Position numbers and translations under genes: made by a program | Shown here: piece after piece, positions 32,601 through 42,829 of the stretch | How the letters are laid out: every line of letters begins with the position of its first letter | Position numbering within the stretch: position 1 is the first letter of the stretch | The notes under the pieces: model-generated | What the model was told of the DNA's origin: nothing | The model's input: the letters and a program-made list of their open reading frames with translations, nothing else | The model's database searches: none | Assembly: GCA_017607445.1 (NCBI GenBank) | Contig: JAEVHH010000002.1 | Coordinates: forward strand, 1,913,501 to 1,977,500 | Source of the DNA: Histoplasma ohiense | Taxonomy: Eukaryota > Ascomycota > Eurotiomycetes > Onygenales > Ajellomycetaceae | DNA length: 64,000 nucleotides | Direction of reading: 5' to 3'

Positions 32601-34415
32601 AACGAGGTTGGAGGCTGAAGATGGACGGCGCTGGCCGTGTTCTGATACAGCAGGAGCACAGGAGCAGCTGTCTGCGGTGGTGCCTTCCCAACCTGGCAAC
32701 CACGAGCTGCTCTCGTTCCGCCTTCCTTTTGTTTTTCTTTGGTCGGCTTATCTGCTCTGTTCGGGTTTCGTCCGCTGCCTGTGGCGACATTACCTAGGTA
32801 TATTACTCACGATCCCAAGCTTCAGCGTCGCGCGTTTGATTCCTAACATTTCTTCCGTCACCCCGATTTCTTTCATCTTGCACCTTTCATCTTTTTTCTT
32901 TTTCGTTTTGACCCTTGCTTCCTGGTTAAACCCGTTCTTAGCCAGCTAGCTCCAGATTAGGCCAAAAAAATAAAAAATACCCATTCGCTATGGGTGTTTA
33001 GTGCTGAGCCCCAACCTATCGAGGCGCATGGCCAAGCAGAAATAACTTTATCCCCTTACCGTGTCCCAAGGCTACTTCAAACCCAATTCCGCCTGTTAAG
33101 TTGGTAACACCCCAGTTGAACCTACCAGCTAGCAGTTTTAGCTCTGAAAGCTCCAAATGGCCCACCCTCTCGAAATGGTGTCCGATGCGCTATTCATAGC
33201 ATCTACCAACCAGAGATGCGGCAAGTGGGTCGGCCCTATTTTCACTAAAGTGGAAGGGGAAAAACGAAAAGGACAGAAAGAAAAGGATAACATCTGTGAG
33301 GCCTGATGGATGGTTGGTGTTTATGCCTCAACCACTGCCACTACTGCCACTGACAAAGAAAAAAAATTTTTTTTCTTCAGCGGATGCGAGAAATAACTCC
33401 ACCAGGCGCACAGGGGAGAAGAGAGGAAAAAATACAAACAAAAAAGCAAAAATTGAAAAAAAAGCTGGCCAACATTGCAATCTAACAGATTCAAACCTAT
33501 TTTGTCTTCTTCCTCACTTTGGTTGCCTGGTTTGCCCACTTCTCTAACCCTGCCTACAATAACCTTGGTCCAACGTTGGACAGGTACCGAGTCGCACGAC
33601 ACCTTCCCATGAATAATACAAAGTACCCCTCGGGAACGAGATGGACCGCCTGAAGCCGCAATGCCTTTGAAAAATGAAATCAGTTCAAAACCTGAAACCG
33701 GGAAAATCTCGTTGGTTCTTCGAAGTTAGCGCTGTTCCAGCCCTTGACCGCATCCGTGGGACAGTGCTTATATCCTCCAACCCAATGGGCGATCGGTGGC
33801 GCTGTTTGTTTGGAAGTTGGGGGAGGGGCGAGCGCCCTGTGCCTAACCAAATAATCCATGTTCCTAACCCTGCGCCGTAACAACTTGCGTTCAACTCAGG
33901 GCACAATTCGAATCAACCCGGATCCTTGAAACTAACCCGCGAACGGACGGATTTCAGCCTGTCCCAGCGCCCAACTGCCCAGCTTCCAGCTTCTCCCTCA
34001 AGTCAGCTTGGCAGATGGGCCAAAACACCTCTAGCGCCGATCATTTTAAGACAGGCGATGAGATCTCTTGGAACGAAGAGACTGGGGCACCCTGAGAGCT
34101 GAGGCCAACTTGTTCAGAACAGCCGTTCAAAAGCTAGTTAAGCTGGGTGGAGACTCTGTGTTATGAAATGACAAAAGACAGAAACAGCCAAGTGTCGAGT
34201 TTGCAAAGCGGAAAAACTCCACAATTGCATACGAATATATGAAGTGAACTTCTATCTTGGACATACAGGACAGTTGAGGCCAACGCCGCATCCTTGTCTG
34301 GCAAAATTTCGCAGCAGTGGACTATATAGAGCCCGAGAGCTCCTTTTGTTCCGTCACCCCAAGATCTTTCCGGAACAAAGCTCGTTGGATAGCTCCAGAA
34401 ATTGAACAGCTTTAA
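32601..34415. other. Gene-free region, left edge of accessory zone
   Basis: No family-like coding frame on either strand. Composition is intermediate. This stretch separates the PUF upstream region from the repeat-bearing accessory DNA. Confidence 0.45.
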
Positions 34416-34500
34416 TGTTAGGTCACTGGGGCAAAAGAGCTCTCTCACACCAGCGCCATGCTGGTAGTAGAGGGGACGAACCAATCCAAACCCCCCAACA
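34416..34500 (-). mobile_element. 85-bp TG..CA dispersed element, copy 2 (inverted)
   Basis: Reverse-oriented copy with one base different from copy 1 (gtgacc for gtggcc). It begins TGTTAGGTCACTGGGG and ends CCCCCCAACA on the plus strand. Flanks tttaa (34411-34415) and tttga (34501-34505) are a 5-bp duplication with one mismatch. Confidence 0.8.
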
Positions 34501-36638
34501 TTTGAGAAAATAATTGTAACCTTCTAGACTTCCGTCATGTGATCTATCAATGTTTTTGAGAAAAGATAGCTGATACTGATGCTGATACTTGAACGACACA
34601 TCCCTACTCCTACTGCGTACATGCTGCGAGCATGTAATTTAGAATCCATCATTACCAAGAGTCCTGTTCAGAGAAATGTCTTCAGAACGGAGTAGTAAGA
34701 TCTGTTCACAGGCTGCAGCATATCTACGTGTGTACTCTATGTACAGTACATACATAGCAAATCTCGGCTGAAATCAGCCCTGCACTCTACACGGCATCAA
34801 AACCAAGATTCTTTCGATTCGGCATTATAGATTAGCGAGCTTCTACCACAACTTTACGATCATGGACGAAGCTATCCCACAGTCCTGGCCCTGGAACCCA
34901 CCTGTTCGAAAACCACCCCTTCATTCAACGTCCGCGTCGACTATCACTCCTGCCAACCTGGCGGTTAAAATAGTACGACAAGAGTTCTGCGGCTCAGAAC
35001 CCGTTTCCAAAATCCATGGGTCATTTTCATCCCTGTGTACAGAGCACAGAAAATTGAAGTCCCTGCACACTCCAGAAATTGGGTTTGATGCCTTCGCAGT
35101 TAAAAAAGGTTTACTGTCCAACTATGTCAAGGCGTCAATCCCCACACATGAACCTTCGCCAGAAGTTCTGGGCATTTGGCGTTTCCCCTTTCTTTTCTGA
35201 ATTGAATATCTTTCGAGTTTCGAGCAAGGACCTTTTTGTTTTTCTTCCACAAATGGTAAATGGCCGTAAACGGTTAGCATACTTAAACAAAAAAGTTTTT
35301 TTTTTTTTTTTTTTACCAACGCCTCTACCATCATTTCGAAGCCAGATAGACTTTGATTCCAGAAGTGTTTCCATGTGCCAAACGAGCTAGCGGGACCAAT
35401 GTAAATAGAGCTTAATATGACCAACTTATATCTATAAGCTGCGTACATCATAACTATATAAAAAGTAAATAAGTAAATAAAATAAATAAATAAACACTTT
35501 CAATGCATGAATGTACGCTGTATACTAGTGCAGTTAAAAATAAAACCATACCGCTTTTCACGATGAATTCATCCAACCAAGGTTTTAAGTGCCTGGCTAA
35601 TTAATCCCTATCACCATACAGTCTGTAGAGCTTGCTATATTTAGACTTTCAATTTCGGAATGGAATTCATTATGCATGAGGTATATATGGTGGCTGTCTC
35701 CCATATATACAGCTATGTCCATTGAGCTCTTCACATTAAGTAACTTAGCTTAGATTAGTTTACCTTTCTAGACTACCCACGCCGCAAAAGGAACGGTCAG
35801 TTGATCATCGCATCACATTCATGGCTATATCCCAAAGAATGTCAACAGTATCCAATCGCAGTCTAAAGAGAGGAAATTTCGCACCGAATACAGATTATAC
35901 TGGGGCGGGTTGGAGGCAGGGTGTTCAGCCCGCCCTAGGCCCTTAAACCCACAACTTTGAAGTGGAGTTTCCTGGCATGGTGGGTGGGAACTAGACTGCT
36001 TATAGAATCGCTAATTCCCCATCAAAGTTGAGTGTATTAAAATGTGTGCGGCGCATGGACGGTGGGGTCGAAGAGGAAAACTCAAAATGTCCGTGGGCAA
36101 ATGCTGGGCAATCAACAATGGTTAATGTGGTCCTGTCAGTGGATCAAACCACCCAACGCTCGCCGTTTCGCCGTAGTTTCCTCAGTGGAAAGTGAAACAT
36201 ATTAACTAGTAGCAATCTGCGTATAACTTTAGAGGAGAAAAGATAATTGATATTTACCATATGTACTCCGTAATACAAATCATATAATATAATTTGAGAG
36301 AAGAGTAAAACTTCTTAAAATTAGGTACATTTAGCAGAGACTTTTAAACTACCACTTATACATTTATCAACTATCATAATTTGTGGCTGGCATATGAGTG
36401 TCAAACTTGAGGCAATTTGTACTGGAAAATGTGAGTGGTGGGTGATGATCCACATTACAATTTGACAAGGCAATATAGGCCCCTTTCCTCCCTGCTTTGG
36501 GACTTTTCAATTCTAGTATTTTTTTTTTTTTTTGTGTGGATGTCAGCATACGCTGAGCACAGTATTTTCACGAATATTCGTGTTTGTGGCCGTTAGTCAG
36601 CATGCACAGTACAGTTGAAATAACTAGTGGTAAGGAGA
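34501..36638. other. AT-rich gene-free stretch with A/T tracts
   Basis: Contains a T run near 35297-35314, AAT/AAAT simple sequence (35465-35493) and a TACTCCGTA nonamer (36264-36272). An open frame from ATG 34862 to 35200 (starts MDEAIPQSWPWNPPVRKPPL) is not recognised and is low confidence. Confidence 0.45.
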
Positions 36639-36724
36639 TGTTGGTGGTTTGGATTGGTTCGTCCCCTCCACTACCGGCATGCCGCTGGTGGTGATCGAGC
36701 TGTGTTGCCCCCAGTGGCCTAACA
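36639..36724 (+). mobile_element. 86-bp TG..CA dispersed element, copy 3 (diverged)
   Basis: Starts TGTTGGTGGTTTGGATTGG and ends AGTGGCCTAACA. It shares most of the left half with the other copies but differs in the hairpin (CCGGCATGCCGC) and right half. Flanks ggaga (36634-36638) and ggata (36725-36729) are a 5-bp duplication with one mismatch. Confidence 0.75.
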
Positions 36725-36837
36725 GGATATTCTAGCCACGATGAGAATGAGAAATATCGACTAGGCTCACCCGCGTGGTTGGAATTGAATCGTTTATTTA
36801 TACTCCATTGTGTGGGGCGTATTCTGTACAGTTGAAC

Positions 36838-37910
36838 GGGTTACAGGTTTATTCAAACATGAAACGTGGTTTTAAAAAAGTGGGTCTTGTAGATAAACCA
36901 TGCTCAGTTTTTCACACTAGTAATGGCATGGTTTAGAACAGAACTGTTTTACATAAAAAACCATGTTCAGTTCTACATACTGACTGAACATTGTAGGTAT
37001 GCCCCAGAGTTTTGTTGATCATATCCATGGATATGATCATCATAGTCACGTGACTTGCTTTCTGACGGAATGCCCAAAGTAGCTAGATAAATTGAAAAAC
37101 CATGTTCAACATCTCTCTTTTCTGTGCAAAAAGCACCCGTGGACTGTAACATGACCTCATGTGATATCACGTGTACCCCATCAAATCCATGGATGGTCCA
37201 GAATGGATGGGATTGAACAGCCAGCTCTGTGACCTGTACAACTCTGATATTAATATCATCACTAGCTATCATCAATAGCTATCATCTATCATTGCTAGAT
37301 ATCATTGCTATATATCATCACTAGATATCATTGCTATATATCATTGATAGATATCATTCATTCAAGCAGGTGAGCAGATAAATAGACAGATAGACAGTCA
37401 GATAGTCATCTAATAAATCAGTATTATCAGATAGATGAGCAGCTAGATGATGATGTTTATTCTTATAGAGATTGATTGAATATAATATATTGAGCAGTCA
37501 TGTTGATTGAAAGGACCAAATGTGTAATTCATGGTCCCAGCGGCCACTCTATTTATATCTTATTTAGAGCTTTTATATTAACTCTATAATACTACTACAG
37601 TATTATTTATTATTTTTATCTATATAATTATTCTCTATTAACAGCTGTAGATTATATGAAATCAAGTTATACAGCTATTCATATATCTCATTTTGTTTAT
37701 AAGTCATATACAGCTGTTATATATCTATCTCATTACATTCATTCAAGGGATTAAACAGCGCATTTTCAAGCTGGATAAGCGAGCGCAAGCGAGCGATTGC
37801 GGCTTGTTTTAACCACAGTATTGATGGACATATTAACCACGCCGAAAGTTGTTCCGGCCTGAAAAATTAACCACGTTCATGTTTCAATAAACCACGTTCA
37901 ACTGTAACCC
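36838..37910. mobile_element. Inverted-repeat-bounded 1.07-kb element with subterminal AACCAYGTTCA motifs
   Basis: The left end (GGGTTACAG, then GTTTATTCAAACATGAAACG) is matched in reverse complement by the right end, which has GGGTTACAG, nine extra bases, then GTTTATTGAAACATGAACG. The motif AACCAYGYTCA recurs near 36896, 36960, 37099, 37870 and 37890, on top of an inverted one near 36866. No transposase frame is visible. Size and subterminal repeats suggest a non-autonomous DNA transposon; no convincing target duplication was found, so the exact ends and superfamily are open. Confidence 0.5.
37255..37500 (+). repeat. Diverged repeat, copy A
   Basis: Begins with tandem TATATCATTGCTAGATATCAT-like units, then GATATCATTCATTCAAGCAGG, a tetranucleotide-like AGATAGAC tract, and CAGCTAGATGATGATGTTTA. 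It aligns with the reverse complement of 41895-42115 in the same order. It is richer in A and T than its partner. Confidence 0.65.
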
Positions 37911-38111
37911 GCATTGTGCGACATGTGGATCACCTGGTCTCAAAAGCTCCTCGGCAGAATGGAGTGGATTCACCTGATTATATACTGTTCATAAATAAAT
38001 AAGGTGAAGGAAAGAATCACATTAAAACGTTTCCGGCAATTGATGACAATTGCTAGTAGCCAAAACAACAAGATTTTCCCCATAGCGCTTACTGCCTTGC
38101 CTCGCCTTGCC
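37911..38111. other. 3' flank of the P450 gene
   Basis: 201 bp between the repeat element and the P450 stop codon; nothing recognised. Confidence 0.4.
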
Positions 38112-39981
38112 TCACACAGCAGTCCACCGCAAGTGCACTTCATTAGCATGACGTATCTGCAAGGACAACTTGGACACAGAATCCAATGTCACCCGCAGCA
38201 ATCGCTGTCTCAACGCCTCTGGCTCCTCGATCCCAGCCGTAGGCAGAGGATCACACCGTGCAGACCGGAAAAGCGTCGTCAACGTCGCAACAAATTCTAC
38301 CTGCGACATCTTTATGCCGGGGCAGATGCGTGGGCCGCTTGACCACGGGATGTAGGCCCCCTTTGGCGGGGTTATCAGTTGTCCTGACTCGTCGATCCAT
38401 CGCGATGGCCTGAATTCGCTTGCGTCTGCACCCCAAATCGTCGGATCCAGGTGCATACTCAATTGGCAGATCAGTATGTCCATAGGGGGTGTTAACAGTC
38501 GAGTTTTGTTGCCGTCCACTATTTGCTGTGGCTTAAAGACTGAGCGGTTGGAATGAAGGACTGGTGGGAAGAAACGCAGGATTTCAAACTGGGGATATGT
38601 TAGTATGCTTAGTGCCACGGGGATGGGGAAGATGTCAAAGAGGTACCATTAGAGCGAGTGTGCGTCGGCATTTAGGAAACACCTCCTCATATTTCCATTT
38701 CGACGGGTCCGGGTCAAGCGTCCGCAGCTCTTCGCGGATCCAATCCTGCAATTCGGGATACACAGCCAGATGAGCCACTGCGTAGCCCATGGTATTGCTA
38801 GTTGTTTCGAACCCGGCTGTGCTGAAGACAAAGAGGTTTCCACTGATCTCATCGTCTGTTAATGAAAATCCATTGTCCCCACTATTTTTCTCCTCGTCGG
38901 ACAGCTTCAGGAGAAAACTCAGGAAATTGTTTCGACGACCAGTTGCATTTTCTACAGCCTTCCGCTCCTCATCAAGAACCTCTTTTATATAGATTGGTGC
39001 TCTCTCCATATGATATCCCATCAATCGCAGAGTTGGTGGCATAAACGGCAACCGCATCACCTTTGTTGGAAGGAATGCGCCTTCAAGAAGCATCTCGGTG
39101 GTCAGGGAAAAGGTCTCCCAAAAAGCTGCTTTTCCAGTCGTAGCCTTGCCAGTGCGATTTCGCATAGTTGGTGCCCACACCCCGGACTGGCTGAATCCTG
39201 CTTGGCCAATAACATTGATTGCGATGCTCCTGAGACCGTCCAAGGTCTTGTTTCCTGGGTTCTTCAGCATGTACTTTATCATTTCACTAGCGTGGCGACA
39301 ACTTTCTGTCCAGACAGTTTTGCTGATACGCTCATCCAGGTTCGCAGCGAACATTCTACGATGGCGTTTCCTGGGAATATTTAGCTCGTGAAAGCGTATA
39401 CCAGGGGTGCTACCTACCACTCATCGCCGTTTGCCTGCGTGCAACTATCGTTAACAAGCTGAATTGAGATGCAATAAATGGAGTGAGAGCGCTTACACTG
39501 AACACATTCGGGCCGTAAAGTCCAAGGATTTTAGCAACTATAGGTGCTTGCGGGAAATCATTTCTTCTCTGCAGAATGGAAGCTCCAACGGCGGGATCCG
39601 CTACCCTGCATCGCCATCAGAGTGCTGCCTTTTCAAAAGTTTCGGCCAGAAGCTGAATTACCAAATCAAGCATTCATCGGGAGTAACAAGGGCAAATATG
39701 TTGCCCAGCCTCTCATGGAACTCGCGCCCTCTTCGGTACTCCCATCCATGCGTCACTATGTCTAGCCGGTCATATAGCAGGGCAGGAAGGTGTTTCTGGA
39801 AAAATGGCTGTAGATATGGTCCGAGGACCATCCATGGTATACTTTTGGACAGCACCGGTGAGATGAAGATAGGAAGCCCGGACCGGCGAGCCTGGATATA
39901 ATGTCTCACAAAGGACACTAATTTATAGATGAAAAATGAGAGACTGAGCGTTATGCCGACGGAAAAAATCGTGAAGACCAT
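38112..39981 (-). CDS. Cytochrome P450 monooxygenase
   Basis: Five minus-strand exons: 39981-39662, 39605-39497, 39434-39418 (17 bp), 39370-38647 and 38588-38112; 548 residues. An N-terminal membrane anchor (FTIFSVGITLSLSFFIYKLV) is followed by ADPAVGASILQRRNDFPQAP, the WKRHRR C-helix motif (about 149-154), the I-helix AGFETT (334-339), the ExxR motif FEILR (Glu392, Arg395) and the heme loop PWSSGPRICPG with ligand Cys479. All motifs are intact, so it is probably functional, ER-bound and supplied by a P450 reductase. Substrate cannot be inferred. It stands alone in AT-rich repeat-laden DNA with no other biosynthetic gene within the window, so it may be an isolated or relocated gene. Confidence 0.88.
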
Positions 39982-41460
39982 CCCTTCTTCAGTTATCCCG
40001 CACGTTCGATAAAGGATACTTCAAAAGTTTACGCGCGTTGGTTAAAATCAAGATAAATGAAGAAATAATTTTGCGGCCTGGCCAACATAATGGAAGACAG
40101 GGAATTTCTGGGGCCATCGGGGTTTAAATTGTCCTGCTTTGAATGACACCCGGCACATGGTGGCCAAGAATTGACTATTTCTTAGTGCATAAGCAGCCTT
40201 ACATCTCAAAATAGGGGACTCCATTTATATTCGAGCATCTCATTACGTCAGTCAGTCTTGTGTGCGGAGGTCAGAATGCATTGTCTATCCTCAAAAGCAA
40301 TGCCATGTGGGTTCTTGTGGAGCGCTGAGCAATCATGAACAAACAGATATTGATTCTCTCTGAGTATGATTCTCTCTTGGTCATCTCCAGGAAATTACTC
40401 TTCACCTCCAGAATTTGATCACCATCCGGCATGGAACTAGGTGCCTGCAAGAAAGATGCAATCAAACTGTTGTGAATGCTCTATTTGAGAAGCCCGGCTC
40501 TCAAAGATAGTGGAGGACACCGTTCGTAATTCTACTTGAGCAATGCTATACCATGATATTGTGAGGATTTGGTGGGGCAGGACATCCCATCTTCAAGATG
40601 TTGCCGGATTCTGCTTGTCTTTGAAATCTACATTGAAATACTAGTTATTTTGGATGCAAACTGTGTACGTACTAAAATTTTCAAAAGAGTACTATACTAA
40701 TAGTGTAAAATAGCCTACCCCGGTGGCAGATATTCATCCTGGAAAGATGTCAGCGGAGTAACGTCAAAGAGTAACTTTTACGCTGTCAACCAAGCGCTGA
40801 ACACGCATGCCGAGTCAACCGATTGGTATTGCTATAAGAAATGTTCCCATTTAGCTTAGTGGGAAAGCTTTTAGATAGTCACTAGTTGATGAGGATGGAT
40901 AGAACCAACCCAGTTCTGTTGTTGTCGCCGTCGTCACCCTTCATATTTTTTGTTAAGACTTATGCAGTCAGAGACCCTGAAAGCTCTTGATCTCACTAGC
41001 CTATCGCTTATATGCAGCTACTCTCTAGTTACATTTCTCTCATCCTGAATGGAGAGACTTCACTAACCATCCCCTCGTCTGGCCGCGAGCTACGCAGAAC
41101 ACGGATTATCCATGATCTGTGCCTTGCCCCCTTTATTTTATTACATATTGTGTGTCTTCCATGTTTATTTATCCTCTGTGAGCTCAGTAGTATAAATATT
41201 CTGGAGTTTCCATGTATATTAGCTAGAGAAGCCAAAAAAAAAAAATTCATCAAATTATATAAACACTTCTGAAGGAGGGTTAACTATCTCTTATCAAATG
41301 ATAGCGTGTTTGCATGAACACTGAGCTATTTATATGTCAAAGCTACAGTCATTTCATCACAGCTGTATTATAATTCTGATCCCATTTCACTGTTATAATA
41401 AAGATTAAGTTCCGAATATTGTCCTTATCGTAATTTCTAAATCATGATTTTATTTAATTA
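39982..41460. other. AT-rich flank upstream of the P450
   Basis: About 1.5 kb with only short open frames (for example 41012-41272) that show no family features. It presumably includes the P450 promoter at its left end. Confidence 0.45.
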
Positions 41461-42158
41461 GACGGAGCGGAGCGAAGTCTCTAAGAATCATACAAAGCTC
41501 CAGGAGGAGACAAAAAGTTGCTTCATTTTGCGGCTGAAATGGTAAGGCCTTGGGTTTATATACAAATAAGGAGGTAAGGCGGTTGAATCTCGATGATTTT
41601 ATTGGCTTAAATGCGACGCAGTGGAGACTTGACATTTGACACTAGTTCACAATAGGCTTAGAAATCACAGGGGGTTTTAAACTTAATTCCGACCAATTGC
41701 TGATGGAATACTCCGTACTCCGTATACAGTGAGGGGCATTAAGTTTGAAACCCAGGCGCGGCCAATATTATACTAACTAGCTATATCGCTGCTTTTCATG
41801 CTCATCTGCGTAGTGCTGTGATTAATAATAAAAATCACATCAAGGGTTTTTTTCAGTCAGCATTATAAAATCTAGCCAGAGAGCTGGCTACCCATCTACC
41901 TCCCTACCTACCAACAAACCTGCCTGCTCAATATCCAATCAATATCTACGAGAATAAACCTCACCATCTAGCTACCCACCTACCTACCTGCCTACCTTCC
42001 TCCCTATCTACTGACCTGCTTGAATAAATGATATCCACTGATGATATATATTAATGACATCCACTAATGATAGCTAGCGATGATATATATCGATGATATC
42101 TGTGATATTGTTTAATAGCAACATAATGAATAATATGACGTCGCACTTTCGCTCCGTC
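41461..42158. mobile_element. Inverted-repeat-bounded 0.7-kb element
   Basis: Left arm GACGGAGCGGAGCGAAGTC (41461-41479) is related in reverse complement to GACGTCGCACTTTCGCTCCGTC (42137-42158; reverse complement begins GACGGAGCGAAAGTGCGAC). Repeat copy B lies inside, near the right arm. No transposase frame. The arms are imperfect and no target duplication was established. Confidence 0.35.
41895..42115 (-). repeat. Diverged repeat, copy B (inverted relative to copy A)
   Basis: Reverse complement contains GATATCATTTATTCAAGCAGG, a GGTAGGCAGGTAGGTAGG tract and TAGCTAGATGGTGAGGTTTA, colinear with copy A at 37255-37500. Copy B keeps more G and C (seen as CTACC-type units on the plus strand). Confidence 0.65.
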
Positions 42159-42739
42159 TTGCCCTAGCTGCATGTTCCATGAAGCTTCTGCTATAGAGTG
42201 TTGTGTCTGAGCTTTTTTTCAATCCTTTGAAGAAATTAAAGATGCCTTCATCTCTGCGATTTAGAGGTTCATTTGCCCACCCCCAGAAAGGGAGGGGAGG
42301 GGGGCCGGGATATCAGGCAGGCTGCCCCTAGCACTTATAGAAACGATTGTCCAGAGAAATTATTATTATTGTAATTATAGAGACCACAGAATGTATATAT
42401 AAAAACAGCTGCTATCAATTCTAGTATCCATCTATTGACTACCAACTAGCATCTCTACGAAGACTCAGTGACACTTGACTGTGTCTATGCTGCGTATATG
42501 ATTTCAGTAAGGGATTACGCAGTTGTGGTGCACATACTATCCAAGTCTCCCCCATTCACACCATGAGCTACCAGTATGCATCAAATGTCTTTCACAGGGG
42601 ATAAAAGTTACAATAGATAAATGACCATTAATCTCAATAGTTGAATGAATACTGAGCTTGTTTGCATGACTCGGTATATGCTGTACGCTGTAACGTCTGA
42701 GTGGTTGTATTGGTTACTTTTCTACTGGGGGTTATATAC
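42159..42739. other. AT-rich gene-free DNA
   Basis: No coding-like frame; a short G-rich block (42285-42310) is the only compositional feature. Confidence 0.4.
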
Positions 42740-42824
42740 TGTTAGGCCACTGGGGCAAAAGAGCTCTCTCACACCAGCGCCATGCTGGTAGCAGAGGGGA
42801 CGAACCAATCCAAACCCCCCAACA
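42740..42824 (-). mobile_element. 85-bp TG..CA dispersed element, copy 4 (inverted)
   Basis: Reverse-oriented copy, one base different from copy 1 (ctgctacc for ctactacc in element sense). Exact 5-bp target duplication tatac at 42735-42739 and 42825-42829. Confidence 0.85.
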
Positions 42825-42829
42825 TATAC

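Noticed and set aside
31761..32790. Several overlapping frames of 100-150 codons on both strands
   Set aside because: They are translations of purine-rich or repeat sequence and give simple-sequence peptides.
34161..34484. 107-codon minus-strand frame starting inside the 85-bp element copy 2
   Set aside because: No protein-family signal, and its first residues are encoded by the mobile element.
36831..37920. A convincing target-site duplication around the 1.07-kb element
   Set aside because: Short similar words (cattgtg) occur on both sides but at unequal distance from the inverted ends, so they were not accepted.
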